A DNA stretch of 34,004 nt from an uncultured Gammaproteobacteria bacterium (GCA_937984095.1 CALJYH010000046.1:1-34004); one strand, 5' to 3'. Shown: positions 9,087-17,037, counted from the stretch's first letter. A program made the numbers and translations. Notes: generated from the sequence alone by a model not told the origin.

Positions 9087-10904
9087 TCAATCGATACCGA
9101 GTCGACTCAGTGTATCCCTGGTGGGCACGCCTTCCGCGTCCCAGCCGTTGATTGCATAGTACTCGGGTAACATTTCATCGAGTCTGCATACCAGGCCCTT
9201 GCCGGTACCGACATCCGCAGGTTCCTCGAGGATGCGTTTGGGCAGGGTATCGTCTTTCTTGCCAAGGCCTGCTTTCAGGTTGAACAGCTTTTCCAGGTTC
9301 CAGATACGTTCACCGGTTTCAACCATCCGCGCCTCGGTGCTCCAGTCGCCTTCACAGACCAGGTCGACTAGTTCACAATAGTCTTCGGTGCCCCAGCCGC
9401 AACCGGCCGGGAACAGGCACAGACCACTGGAATCCATGAATGCAACCAGGCGCTGGCTCTCGGCGACGACCTGCGCCTTGCCTTCGATTTCGGTGGTGTC
9501 GAAATCGTGTTCGTATGGATCGGCGCGCAGGTGACAGGCGCCACGGTTACTGGTTGCGTAAGCCAATCCCATGCCCTGCATGGAGCGGCCGTCGTAGGCA
9601 GCGAATTCCTGGCCCTTGACCGTCATCGACAAATCCGGATGGCCGTATTTCTCACACAGGCGTTTCGAGCCCAAAGCGACATCGGCACCAAAGCCTTCAC
9701 CCTTACCGACCAGCTCTGCAATTTGGCACAGAGCCTCGGCATTGCCGAATTCGAGTTTGATACCGCCGGTGGTACTTTCATCGATAGCGCCGATGTCGAA
9801 CAGCTCCATTGCGGCGGCAATGGAGCCACCGAGCGAGATCGGATCCATGCCGTATTCGTTACAGATGAAGCCAGCGAAAGTCGCCGCGTCAATATCGTCT
9901 ACACCACAGGCGGAGCCAAGCGCATAGGCGGTTTCGTATTCGAGACCACCAGAGGCGCCCTGGTACTCGGGGCGGTCCTTGACCGAGAAATGGGTCGGAT
10001 CTATTTTACAGATGCGCCCGCAGCCGATGGTGCAGCCGAAGCAGGCGCCGTTGGTAACGATATTGGTGTGACCGTTGGGGTTGGGTGTATGCATGGCCTC
10101 GGGATTCAGTTTGTTGGCGCCCTCGAAGCGCACGCTGCGGTTGTTGCGCGTCGGCAGACTGCCGAAGCCGTTGGTCACATCCATCATCGCCAACGTGCCG
10201 TCACGCGCCATGCCCTCGCGGTCGTTCATGCGCGCATTGATTTCGTTGATCTTCTGGTAAACCTCTCTGCTGGCCGCAGGTGTGCCGACGGTGCCGCGCA
10301 CCGCGATGGTTTTGAGGTTCTTGGAGCCCATAACCGCACCCACACCGGAGCGCCCCGCGGCGCGATGCTTGTCATTGACCACGCAGGCGTAACGGCACAG
10401 GGTTTCCCCGGCCTGTCCGATGCCGGCAAAGCGCATCAGCGGATCGCCGTACTTCGCTGCGAGGATATCCTCGGTCTCCCATACGGTTTTGCCCCAGATG
10501 TCGCCGGCGTCGCAGATTTCGACCTTGTCATCTTCGATATGCAGGTAGACCGGTTTGTCGGATTTGCCTTCGATGATTAGCATATCGTAACCAGCGTTTT
10601 TCAGCTCGCCGCCGAATTTGCCGCCAGAGTTGGAACAAGCAATAGCGCCGGTTAGCGCGCCCTTGGTGACTACCGTGTAGCGGCCGCTGGTCGAGGCCAT
10701 GGTTCCGGTCAACGGACCGGTGGCAAAGATGATTTTATTCTCCGTCGACAGGGCATCCACCGCCGGTTCCATCTCTTCGTAAAGATACTTGCTGCCGAGC
10801 CCACGTGAGCCAAGATATGCCTCGGCCCATTCCATGTTAAGCGGTTCAATATCGCAGCTACCCTTGCTCAGGTTGACGCGAAGAATCTTTTGTTGCCAGG
10901 CCAT
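9087..10904 (-). CDS. aor: Aldehyde:ferredoxin oxidoreductase family protein (tungsten/molybdenum pyranopterin)
   Basis: A 605-aa AOR-family enzyme. Members oxidise aldehydes to carboxylic acids using a bis-pyranopterin tungsten (or molybdenum) centre and a [4Fe-4S] cluster. The cluster-ligand pattern is present: Cys288-x2-Cys291-x3-Cys295 (GACFGCTIGC) plus a distal Cys496 (DSSGLCLFPAG). The N-terminal family stretches ATGPLTGTMASTSGRY, SGGKFGGELKNAGYD and AGRSGVGAVMGSKNLK are all present. A strong Shine-Dalgarno sequence, TCGGAGGAA, lies just before the ATG. The MoaD-like carrier follows on the same strand. No ferredoxin-like electron-transfer subunit (AorB) is visible in the window. The substrate cannot be assigned, and subfamilies with other substrates exist. 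No signal peptide; predicted cytoplasmic. Confidence 0.93.
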   Translation of the reverse strand: MAWQQKILRVNLSKGSCDIEPLNMEWAEAYLGSRGLGSKYLYEEMEPAVDALSTENKIIFATGPLTGTMASTSGRYTVVTKGALTGAIACSNSGGKFGGELKNAGYDMLIIEGKSDKPVYLHIEDDKVEICDAGDIWGKTVWETEDILAAKYGDPLMRFAGIGQAGETLCRYACVVNDKHRAAGRSGVGAVMGSKNLKTIAVRGTVGTPAASREVYQKINEINARMNDREGMARDGTLAMMDVTNGFGSLPTRNNRSVRFEGANKLNPEAMHTPNPNGHTNIVTNGACFGCTIGCGRICKIDPTHFSVKDRPEYQGASGGLEYETAYALGSACGVDDIDAATFAGFICNEYGMDPISLGGSIAAAMELFDIGAIDESTTGGIKLEFGNAEALCQIAELVGKGEGFGADVALGSKRLCEKYGHPDLSMTVKGQEFAAYDGRSMQGMGLAYATSNRGACHLRADPYEHDFDTTEIEGKAQVVAESQRLVAFMDSSGLCLFPAGCGWGTEDYCELVDLVCEGDWSTEARMVETGERIWNLEKLFNLKAGLGKKDDTLPKRILEEPADVGTGKGLVCRLDEMLPEYYAINGWDAEGVPTRDTLSRLGID

Positions 10905-11013
10905 CGGGGTTCCTCCGAGAAATTATTGTGTTCTGGGCGTGATTGTATATCCTGCTGGATTGATTTAACACATATAAGCGGCCGTGAAGCGGTCATTAAT
11001 GAGGTGATAATCA
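10905..11013. promoter_or_regulatory. Divergent promoter region between aor and the ABM-like gene
   Basis: The two genes diverge across 109 bp, so promoters for both should lie here. AT-rich patches such as ACACATATAAGC and, on the minus strand, GGATATACAATC could be -10 elements, but neither has a good -35. GAGGTGATAATCA directly precedes the small plus-strand gene as its ribosome binding site. Confidence 0.35.
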
Positions 11014-11325
11014 ATGATCAGGGTAATCATCGAGCGCGAAATCGTGGAAGGCCTGGAGCAATACTACGAATCTGCGATTGCAGACTTGCTGGGTGTAATG
11101 GCCAATGCTGAGGGATATGTATCGGGAGAGTCATCGGTTGAAATTCATCGCCCCAATCGATACGTGGTGATAACGCGATGGATTGACGAAGCGGCCTGGA
11201 ACCGCTGGTTTCAATCCAGTGAACGGCAGGAGTTATTAAATGCAATCCGGCCATTTTTGCTCAACGAGGAAAAATTTACCCTACTGAAACAGCTCAGTAT
11301 GCACCGCGATAAGTGGACTACCTGA
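11014..11325 (+). CDS. Antibiotic biosynthesis monooxygenase (ABM)-like small protein
   Basis: A 103-aa protein resembling the ABM/dimeric alpha-beta barrel superfamily. It has an opening beta strand MIRVIIEREIVEGLEQYYE and a segment around GYVSGESSVEIHRPNRYVVI. TRWIDEAAWNRWFQSSERQE then gives the strand-helix pattern typical of these domains. Members include haem-degrading and quinone-forming monooxygenases and many proteins of unknown role, so no reaction is assigned. GAGGTGA lies 7 nt before the ATG, an unusually good Shine-Dalgarno sequence for this window. It is divergent from the AOR-like gene; a shared regulation is possible but not shown. No signal peptide or membrane segment. Confidence 0.7.
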   Translation: MIRVIIEREIVEGLEQYYESAIADLLGVMANAEGYVSGESSVEIHRPNRYVVITRWIDEAAWNRWFQSSERQELLNAIRPFLLNEEKFTLLKQLSMHRDKWTT

Positions 11326-11347
11326 ACTTCAGCACACTACCGCCTGG

Positions 11348-11389
11348 AACAAAACCCCTGCCAATGTATCCGTAATCAGGTTTTTTGTT
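11348..11389 (+). terminator. Possible terminator after the ABM-like gene
   Basis: The arms AACAAAACCCCTG and CAGGTTTTTTGTT pair at 11 of 13 positions around a 16-nt loop, with the T-run inside the right arm. The hairpin is weak but correctly placed, 23 bp after the stop codon. A chance AT-rich inverted repeat is a fair alternative. Confidence 0.3.
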
Positions 11390-11496
11390 GATCTCGGTAA
11401 TGTGTTCTCGCGGCGGTCCGATCTGCCACCACAACGCAATACTTGTTTTAAGTGTCATGCGGGTGGCGTCCTGTTGTTAACATGGTAATATTGCCG

Positions 11497-11838
11497 CCAA
11501 GTCAGCTGGATAATCGCTGGTTCGTGGTACGAGCTGGAGGAAAGTCCGGGCTCCGCAGGGCAGAGTGCCAGATAACGTCTGGGGGGCGTAAGCCCACGGC
11601 CAGTGCAACAGAAAGTACACCGCCAGCCTCGGCTGGTAAGGGTGAAATGGTGCGGTAAGAGCGCACCGCGCTTCTGGTAACAGAAGTGGCAAGGTAAACC
11701 CCACTCGGAGCAAGACCAAATAGGAAAACGATGACGCGGCCCGCGTCGTTTTCGGGTTGGTCGCTTGAGGCTGGAAGGCGACTTTCGGTCCAGATGAATG
11801 ATTATCCTCGACAGAACCCGGCTTACAGGCTGACTATC
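11497..11838 (+). ncRNA. rnpB: RNase P RNA, bacterial class A
   Basis: RNase P RNA is the catalytic RNA that trims the 5' leader from tRNA precursors. The conserved 5' block GAGGAAAGTCCGGGCTCC is at about 11538-11555, followed by GGCAGAGTGCCAG. Midway come CAGAAAGTACACCGCC and GGTAAGGGTGAAATGGTG. The 3' block GACAGAACCCGGCTTACAGG matches the E. coli 3' domain (GACAGAACCCGGCTTATCGG). GTCAGC near 11501 can pair with GCTGAC at 11829-11834 as helix P1, which sets the ends to within a few bases. A TAATAT box at 11486-11491 is placed like a -10 but has no good -35. The position between rsmI and mraZ matches the pseudomonad neighbourhood. Confidence 0.96.
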
Positions 11839-11846
11839 TATTTTGA

Positions 11847-11878
11847 GGGGGCGCAATCCATTGCGTCCCCTTAATTTT
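11847..11878 (+). terminator. Intrinsic terminator of rnpB
   Basis: The stem GGGGGCGCAA / TTGCGTCCCC (one G-T wobble) around the loop TCCA is followed by TTAATTTT. It lies directly after the 3' end of rnpB and separates it from the mraZ promoter region. Confidence 0.8.
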
Positions 11879-11890
11879 CAAACCATAAAA

Positions 11891-11910
11891 ATTGTGCAAA
11901 AGCGCACAAT
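11891..11910. promoter_or_regulatory. Dyad upstream of the mra promoters
   Basis: A perfect inverted repeat ATTGTGC-AAAAGC-GCACAAT lies just after the rnpB terminator. No T-tract follows. It could be an operator for an unidentified regulator or a leftover second hairpin; the sequence does not decide. Confidence 0.3.
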
Positions 11911-12007
11911 ATTCCCCTCAACTTAATGTATTACTTTAACTATTAGCCCTAAGTATCGGTTTTGGCTGTGTATTATTTTATGAGCTTTAAGTGAATGGGC
12001 TAAGTTA

Positions 12008-12081
12008 TTGACGCCATTGAGAAAAAACCAGTATTTGAGCCCCAAATTTACTTGACTTGTGGTAAAAATCAGCCATATTGT
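12008..12081 (+). promoter_or_regulatory. Candidate tandem promoters of the dcw cluster
   Basis: Two sigma70-like candidates precede mraZ. The distal one is TTGACG (12008-12013), an 18-bp spacer, then TATTTG (12032-12037). The proximal one is TTGACT (12052-12057), a 16-bp spacer, then CATATT (12074-12079), or an 18-bp spacer to TATTGT. The proximal -10 is directly followed by the MraZ boxes, the arrangement known for the E. coli mra promoter. The -35 matches are good and the -10 matches moderate. Confidence 0.5.
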
Positions 12082-12089
12082 GTCTCTAA

Positions 12090-12116
12090 GTGGGAAAAAG
12101 TGGCACGAAGTGTCAT
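12090..12116 (+). promoter_or_regulatory. MraZ operator: three 10-bp-phased boxes
   Basis: Three direct repeats, GTGGG, GTGGC and GTGTC, are spaced exactly 10 bp apart in the leader just before mraZ. MraZ of E. coli binds TGGGN repeats separated by 5 bp in the same location and represses its own operon, so these are very probably its operator. The third box is the most divergent. The site lies between the proximal promoter and the GTG start of mraZ, supporting autoregulation of the whole cluster. Confidence 0.75.
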
Positions 12117-12130
12117 ATAACGGGTCAAGC

Positions 12131-12589
12131 GTGCATAAATTTCGAGGGGTTTCCAATTTATCTTTGGATGCGAAGGGGAGAATTGTTCTACCCGCGCGTT
12201 ATCGCGAACGGCTGCTCGAAATCTGCCAGAGTCAGTTGATCATTACTATTGATACCGATCAACCCTGCCTGTTAATTTACCCGCTTTCCGAATGGGAACT
12301 GATCGAAGAAAAAATCGAAGCCCTGCCAAGCTTCAATCCCACTACCCGCCGTATTCAGCGTTTGTTGATCGGTCATGCTACCGAGGTCGAGGTTGATAGC
12401 AGTGGCCGAATGCTGCTGTCCAATCCGTTACGAGAATACGCCCAGCTCGGAAAGAAGGTGGTGCTCATTGGGCAGGGCAAGAAATTTGAACTCTGGGATG
12501 AATTACTCTGGGCAGAACGCATGGAGTCCTGGCTGGGCGATGGCACCGGAGATGAGATGCCGACGGCGCTAGCGGAATTAACGCTGTGA
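12131..12589 (+). CDS. mraZ: Transcriptional regulator MraZ
   Basis: MraZ is a ring-forming AbrB/SpoVT-type DNA-binding protein that controls the dcw operon. I chose the GTG at 12131 (V-H-K-F-R-G), giving 152 aa, the same length as E. coli MraZ. The ORF-track start at 12059 would run through the promoter and the MraZ boxes. Two SpoVT-AbrB repeats are visible: the first around LSLDAKGRIVLPARYRERL, the second around EVEVDSSGRMLLSNPLREYA. The TTRRIQRLLIGHA helix lies between them. The Shine-Dalgarno sequence is weak (CGGGTCA). The gene ends in a GTGA overlap with rsmH. Confidence 0.94.
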   Translation: MHKFRGVSNLSLDAKGRIVLPARYRERLLEICQSQLIITIDTDQPCLLIYPLSEWELIEEKIEALPSFNPTTRRIQRLLIGHATEVEVDSSGRMLLSNPLREYAQLGKKVVLIGQGKKFELWDELLWAERMESWLGDGTGDEMPTALAELTL

Positions 12590-13521
12590 AGCAGGCGCAT
12601 GCACCAGTGCTGCACGCCGAGGTTCTGGCGGCACTCGAAATCAAGCCGGATGGTCGTTATGTCGACGGTACCTATGGTCGAGGTGGGCACGCGCATTCGA
12701 TTCTGGCTGAGCTTGGCGAGCACGGCAGCCTGATTGTTATGGATCGAGACCCGCAGGCGATTGCGGATGCCCACCAGACTATTGGCTCCGACTGTCGGGT
12801 TACCATCATCCATGACGACTACGCCAACCTGCACAGCCGAATTGCCGAACTCGATCTGCTTGAGCAAATAGATGGAATCCTGCTCGACCTTGGTGTTTCC
12901 TCACCTCAACTCGACGACGCCGGGCGCGGTTTCAGTTTTCAGCATAATGGACCCCTCGATATGCGCATGAATCCCGGCCAGGGCGAGTCAGCGGCAGATT
13001 GGCTCGCGCAGGCCGATGAGGCGGAGATCGCGAAGGTACTGTGGGAATACGGCGAGGAGCGTTTCTCGCGCAGGATCGCGAAAAAGATAGTTGAAGTGCG
13101 CCAGTCCCGCAAAATCGAAGATACTGCAACGCTGGCCGCGTTAATCAGCGAAATCGTGCCGCGTCCTAAAAACAATCGGCACCCGGCTACCCGTAGCTTC
13201 CAGGCTGTCAGGATTCATATCAACCAGGAACTCGAACAGATCCAGCGCCTGCTTGAATCGGTGCTGGATATACTGAAAATCGGTGGGCGCCTGTTGATTA
13301 TCAGCTTCCACTCCCTCGAAGATCGCCTGGTAAAACGTTTTTTCAAGTCACAGAGCACACGGGGCAAAATTCCCCGTGGCCTGCCACTGCGCGATAGCGA
13401 AATTCCGTCCAACATCCGTCTTAAGTTGAAGACGAGAGCTATCAAGGCGGGAGCCCGGGAGCTGGCGTCAAATCCACGCGCCCGAAGTGCGGTACTGCGC
13501 ATCGCAGAGCGAGCGGCCTGA
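12586..13521 (+). CDS. rsmH: 16S rRNA (cytosine(1402)-N4)-methyltransferase RsmH
   Basis: RsmH (MraW) methylates N4 of C1402 in 16S rRNA using S-adenosylmethionine; RsmI, encoded upstream in this window, modifies the ribose of the same nucleotide. The 311-aa product (E. coli 313) has the SAM-binding stretch YVDGTYGRGGHAHSIL near residue 25. It also has GILLDLGVSSPQLDDAGRGF, the family signature, and the late LLIISFHSLEDRLVKRFF motif. The start is a GTG that overlaps the mraZ stop by 4 bp, so translation is probably coupled. The gene joins ftsL through a 1-bp TGATG overlap. Confidence 0.97.
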   Translation: MKQAHAPVLHAEVLAALEIKPDGRYVDGTYGRGGHAHSILAELGEHGSLIVMDRDPQAIADAHQTIGSDCRVTIIHDDYANLHSRIAELDLLEQIDGILLDLGVSSPQLDDAGRGFSFQHNGPLDMRMNPGQGESAADWLAQADEAEIAKVLWEYGEERFSRRIAKKIVEVRQSRKIEDTATLAALISEIVPRPKNNRHPATRSFQAVRIHINQELEQIQRLLESVLDILKIGGRLLIISFHSLEDRLVKRFFKSQSTRGKIPRGLPLRDSEIPSNIRLKLKTRAIKAGARELASNPRARSAVLRIAERAA

Positions 13522-13784
13522 TGAACGGCAAAGCCTGGTTTTCACTGCTGCTAACACTGGTTCTCGGCAGTGCACTGACCGTGATATACGTGAAGCATCA
13601 AAGCCGCGTTTTGTTCGCAGATTTACGTAACATCCAGAAACAACAAGACCAGCAAGTTATCGAGTGGGGGCGGTTGCAACTGCAAAACACGACTCTGGCG
13701 ACGCATAGCAATGTTGAATCCCGGGCCCGCAAAGACTTGAAAATGCGCCTGCCCGAAAACGTCGAACTGGTGCGCTTGCAATGA
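13521..13784 (+). CDS. ftsL: Cell division protein FtsL
   Basis: An 87-aa bitopic membrane protein with the FtsL plan. A very short cytoplasmic tail is followed by one transmembrane helix (WFSLLLTLVLGSALTVIYV, residues 6-24). The rest is a periplasmic coiled coil rich in Q, L and R (NIQKQQDQQVIEWGRLQLQN). FtsL forms the FtsQLB complex that activates septal FtsWI. Identity rests on topology, size and position between rsmH and ftsI, since FtsL sequences are poorly conserved. The start overlaps the rsmH stop and the stop overlaps ftsI by 4 bp. ftsB is not in this window, as expected. Confidence 0.9.
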   Translation: MNGKAWFSLLLTLVLGSALTVIYVKHQSRVLFADLRNIQKQQDQQVIEWGRLQLQNTTLATHSNVESRARKDLKMRLPENVELVRLQ

Positions 13785-15517
13785 AACATAGCGATCGCAT
13801 TAACAAGATCGACGGTGGGGCGATGTTCCTGGGTATGCGTCATAACTTTGTATTGTTGGTATTGATTTCATTGCTCCTCGGCCTGACCACGCGGGCTTTG
13901 TATCTACAGCTCGTTGAGCAGGACTTTCTGACCAGCCAGGGAGTTCAGCGACAAATCCGTACCATCGAAACCCCCGCCTATCGAGGCGCTATTCTGGATC
14001 GTTTTGGGACCCCTCTGGCGATTAGTACCCCGGTCGATTCGGTTTGGGTCAATCCGAGTGAAATTCTCGAAAACCTCGAAGCTCTGAAACAGGTAACTGG
14101 TAAGCTGAAACTCGATTACCGTGCTACGGTATCAATGCTAAAGCAACGCGCCGACCGGGAGTTTGTTTACCTGAAACGCCAGCTTGAACCTGATTTTGCC
14201 CGCACGGTTGCAGCTGGAATTGAAGGCGTGTCCCTGCAGCGCGAATATCATCGATACTATCCTGCCGGAGAGGTGGTATCGCACCTGGTGGGATTTACCG
14301 ATATTGATGACCAGGGCCAGGAAGGACTTGAACTGGCCTACCAGGACTGGTTGCGTGCAGAGCCGGGTGTGCGTCGCGTTATCCGCAACCGTCGTGGCGA
14401 GGTTGTCGAGGAACTTGCGCAGGTCAAGCCGGCCGAATCGGGCAAAGATATCTATACCAGTATCGATATGCGCTTGCAGTACATCGCTTATCGTAGCCTC
14501 GCACGAGCGATTAAGTATCACGCCGCCAAGGCAGGTTCAGCAGTACTGCTGGACGCTCGCAATGGTGAAATTCTGGCGATCGTAAACCAGCCGTCCTATA
14601 ACCCGAATCGACGCAGGACGACAGCGACCAAGAAATTGCGTAACCGGGCTCTCACCGATGTATTTGAACCAGGTTCCGCGATCAAACCTTTTACCCTGGC
14701 CGCTGCCATTGACCGCGGCCATTACAATCGTGGCAGCAATATTGATACCTCACCAGGTTACATGATGGTCAGCGGACATCCGGTTAAGGACATCCGCAAC
14801 TACGGCATACTCGATCTCTCCGAAATCCTGAGCAAATCGAGTAATGTTGGCGCATCGCGTATCGCCATGTCGTTAGAAAAAAAGGAGCTGTGGGAGAGTT
14901 TTAAAGCCTACGGATTTGGTGAGTTATCCGGCGTGTCTTTTCCGGGGGAGTCGTCCGGATATTTCCGTCATTATAGCCAGTGGCAGTCCCTGGATCACGC
15001 AACCATGGGATTCGGATACGGAATGTCGATGTCGATCACCCAGCTCGCGCGCGCCTATGCAGTAATTGCGAACCAGGGACGTTTAGTGGATCTCAGCCTG
15101 ATTCGAAAAGAACCAGTTCGCAATCCGATGAATGAGATTTCGCGGCATGTCATGAAAACTTCCACCGCGCAGCAAATGATCAAGATGCTGACCGAGGTGG
15201 TAGGACCCAAAGGCACGGCGCAGGCGGCCGCAGTCGACGGTTACCAGATTGCAGGCAAGACCGGGACCGCCAAGAAAAGCATTGCCGGAGGCTACCAGCA
15301 AGATGATTATGTTGCCGTGTTTGCGGGTATCGCACCAGCCAGCAATCCGCGCCTGGTGATGGCAGTCATGATCGACGAGCCTACACAAAACGGATACTAC
15401 GGTGGCCTCGTCGCGGCCCCCGTATTCCAGGAAGTGATGTCAAATGCCCTGCGTATTCTCGATGTTCCGCCCGACGATTTGCCGACGTTGGCACGCAGCA
15501 AGGGACAGGGGGCATGA
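13781..15517 (+). CDS. ftsI: Septal peptidoglycan transpeptidase FtsI (PBP3)
   Basis: The class B penicillin-binding protein that crosslinks septal peptidoglycan together with FtsW. Of its 578 residues (E. coli 588), a single transmembrane helix lies near 24-45 (VLLVLISLLLGLTTRALYLQ). A pedestal domain follows, then the transpeptidase. The catalytic motifs are complete: SxxK as SAIK with Ser299, SxN as SSN at 353-355, and KTG at 493-495 (AGKTGTAKK). The ATG overlaps the end of ftsL by 4 bp. Further in-frame ATG codons at residues 15 and 19 are possible alternative starts. The protein is predicted in the inner membrane with its active site in the periplasm. Confidence 0.97.
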   Translation: MKHSDRINKIDGGAMFLGMRHNFVLLVLISLLLGLTTRALYLQLVEQDFLTSQGVQRQIRTIETPAYRGAILDRFGTPLAISTPVDSVWVNPSEILENLEALKQVTGKLKLDYRATVSMLKQRADREFVYLKRQLEPDFARTVAAGIEGVSLQREYHRYYPAGEVVSHLVGFTDIDDQGQEGLELAYQDWLRAEPGVRRVIRNRRGEVVEELAQVKPAESGKDIYTSIDMRLQYIAYRSLARAIKYHAAKAGSAVLLDARNGEILAIVNQPSYNPNRRRTTATKKLRNRALTDVFEPGSAIKPFTLAAAIDRGHYNRGSNIDTSPGYMMVSGHPVKDIRNYGILDLSEILSKSSNVGASRIAMSLEKKELWESFKAYGFGELSGVSFPGESSGYFRHYSQWQSLDHATMGFGYGMSMSITQLARAYAVIANQGRLVDLSLIRKEPVRNPMNEISRHVMKTSTAQQMIKMLTEVVGPKGTAQAAAVDGYQIAGKTGTAKKSIAGGYQQDDYVAVFAGIAPASNPRLVMAVMIDEPTQNGYYGGLVAAPVFQEVMSNALRILDVPPDDLPTLARSKGQGA

Positions 15518-17037
15518 TGGCAAATACCCATATTCCCGGAATGGCATTGTCGGAACTGCTATCAGGTTTTGCGCTTCAGGATCCCGTGCCGTCGATCAGG
15601 ATTAGCGATATCGTCAGTAACAGCGCTAATGTTACGACAAATTCAGCATTCATTGCATTGCCCGGTATCAAGTCCAATGGAATCGATTACGCCATAGATG
15701 CGGTCAAGGCAGGTGCAGTGGCGGTGATTTATGACGCCTCAGATGAATACAGCCTGCAGCGAATTCCGCTATTGAGCAAGCAGGTCGAAACCCACTGGAT
15801 CGGTGTTGATCACCTGGAACGTGCCAATGGCCATATCGTTAGTCGTTTCTTCGGTGACCCGGGGCAGGCAATGACGATCATTGGAATTACGGGCACCGAT
15901 GGAAAGTCAAGTGTTACTCATCTCGTTACCCAGGCCTTGACGCGGATTGGTAAGTCATGCGCCAGTATCGGCACTCTCGGCTACGGCATTGGCAATAACC
16001 TGACGCCAGATTCATTGACAACACCAGACGCGGTAAGCCTGCAGTCGCGCTTGCACCAGTTCCAGTTGCAACGCTGCGAGTACGTGGTCATGGAAGTGTC
16101 ATCGCATGCGTTGGAGCAGTATCGCGTCAACGGTTGCGATTTTGATATTGCAGTGCTAACCAACCTGGGAAGGGATCACCTCGATTATCACGGTGACCAG
16201 GACAGTTATGCGGCTGCCAAGGCGCGACTATTTCATGATTTTCAACTCTCTGGGCGCGTGGTCAATGTTGACGATAGTTTTGGACAACAGATAAGCGAGT
16301 CAGTTGAGGAAAAATCATTGCTGCGCTATTCGGTTGAATCCGAGGATGAGTGCGAAGCCGAGATAAGGTTGATTGCCAACGAATTGAGCGCAAGCGGTCA
16401 GAATATCCGTGCTTCGACCCCGTTGGGAGAAGTGACTGCAGTCACTGCATTACTGGGCCATTTCAATGTCGAAAATACGCTTGCCTGTATTGCCACTCTG
16501 GTGGCACTGGGGCTCGATTACAATCAACTCGAACTCGCAGTTAAAGACTTAAAACCGATTCCCGGTCGCATGGAAAAATTCGCTGGCAAGCCCGACAGCG
16601 CGGCAGCAGTGATCGACTTTGCTCATACCGAGCAGGCTTTGCGCGCCTGCCTCAGTGCCTGTCGAGAACATGCCGGCGGATTACTCTGGTGTGTATTTGG
16701 CTGCGGTGGCGATCGTGACCAGGGCAAGCGCAGCGGCATGGGACGTGCCGTGGAAGAACTCGCGGACCGGGTGATTGTTACCGACGATAACCCGCGTAAC
16801 GAGTCACCCGAAAAAATCGTCAGCGAAATTCTGGCGGGTATGAAACGACCCGGGCAGGCCTGCGTTGTGCATAATCGTCAGGCGGCTATCGAATATGCCC
16901 TGTCGCAAGCGGCTCCTGAAGATCTCGTCGTGATTGCGGGCAAAGGGCACGAACAGGAACAAATAGTCGGTAACGAACGCCGCCCGTTTAGCGATCGTCA
17001 TGTGGTTAGTCGAATTCTGCAGGTGAGCCATGATTAG
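15514..17037 (+). CDS. murE: UDP-N-acetylmuramoyl-tripeptide synthetase MurE (meso-DAP adding)
   Basis: A cytoplasmic ATP-dependent ligase that adds the third amino acid to UDP-MurNAc-L-Ala-D-Glu. The ATP loop is GITGTDGKSSVTHLV. The MurE motif DNPR (VTDDNPRNESP) identifies meso-diaminopimelate as substrate, as in Gram-negative bacteria; lysine-adding enzymes lack it. The 507 aa fit the family (E. coli 495). All three Mur ligase domains are present, with SSHALEQYRV in the central domain and GKGHEQEQIV near the C terminus. Two adjacent ATG codons open the gene, the first overlapping the ftsI stop. It overlaps murF by 8 bp. Confidence 0.97.
   Translation: MMANTHIPGMALSELLSGFALQDPVPSIRISDIVSNSANVTTNSAFIALPGIKSNGIDYAIDAVKAGAVAVIYDASDEYSLQRIPLLSKQVETHWIGVDHLERANGHIVSRFFGDPGQAMTIIGITGTDGKSSVTHLVTQALTRIGKSCASIGTLGYGIGNNLTPDSLTTPDAVSLQSRLHQFQLQRCEYVVMEVSSHALEQYRVNGCDFDIAVLTNLGRDHLDYHGDQDSYAAAKARLFHDFQLSGRVVNVDDSFGQQISESVEEKSLLRYSVESEDECEAEIRLIANELSASGQNIRASTPLGEVTAVTALLGHFNVENTLACIATLVALGLDYNQLELAVKDLKPIPGRMEKFAGKPDSAAAVIDFAHTEQALRACLSACREHAGGLLWCVFGCGGDRDQGKRSGMGRAVEELADRVIVTDDNPRNESPEKIVSEILAGMKRPGQACVVHNRQAAIEYALSQAAPEDLVVIAGKGHEQEQIVGNERRPFSDRHVVSRILQVSHD

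Noticed and set aside
9507-10580. A 357-aa plus-strand ORF antisense to the AOR-like gene
   Set aside because: It has no recognisable family motifs and is low-complexity A/G/V-rich. It lies fully opposite a clear AOR-family gene with intact motifs, so it is a codon-bias shadow.
12059-12130. The longer mraZ start
   Set aside because: It would make the promoter -10 and the three MraZ boxes coding, and exceed the family length by 24 residues.
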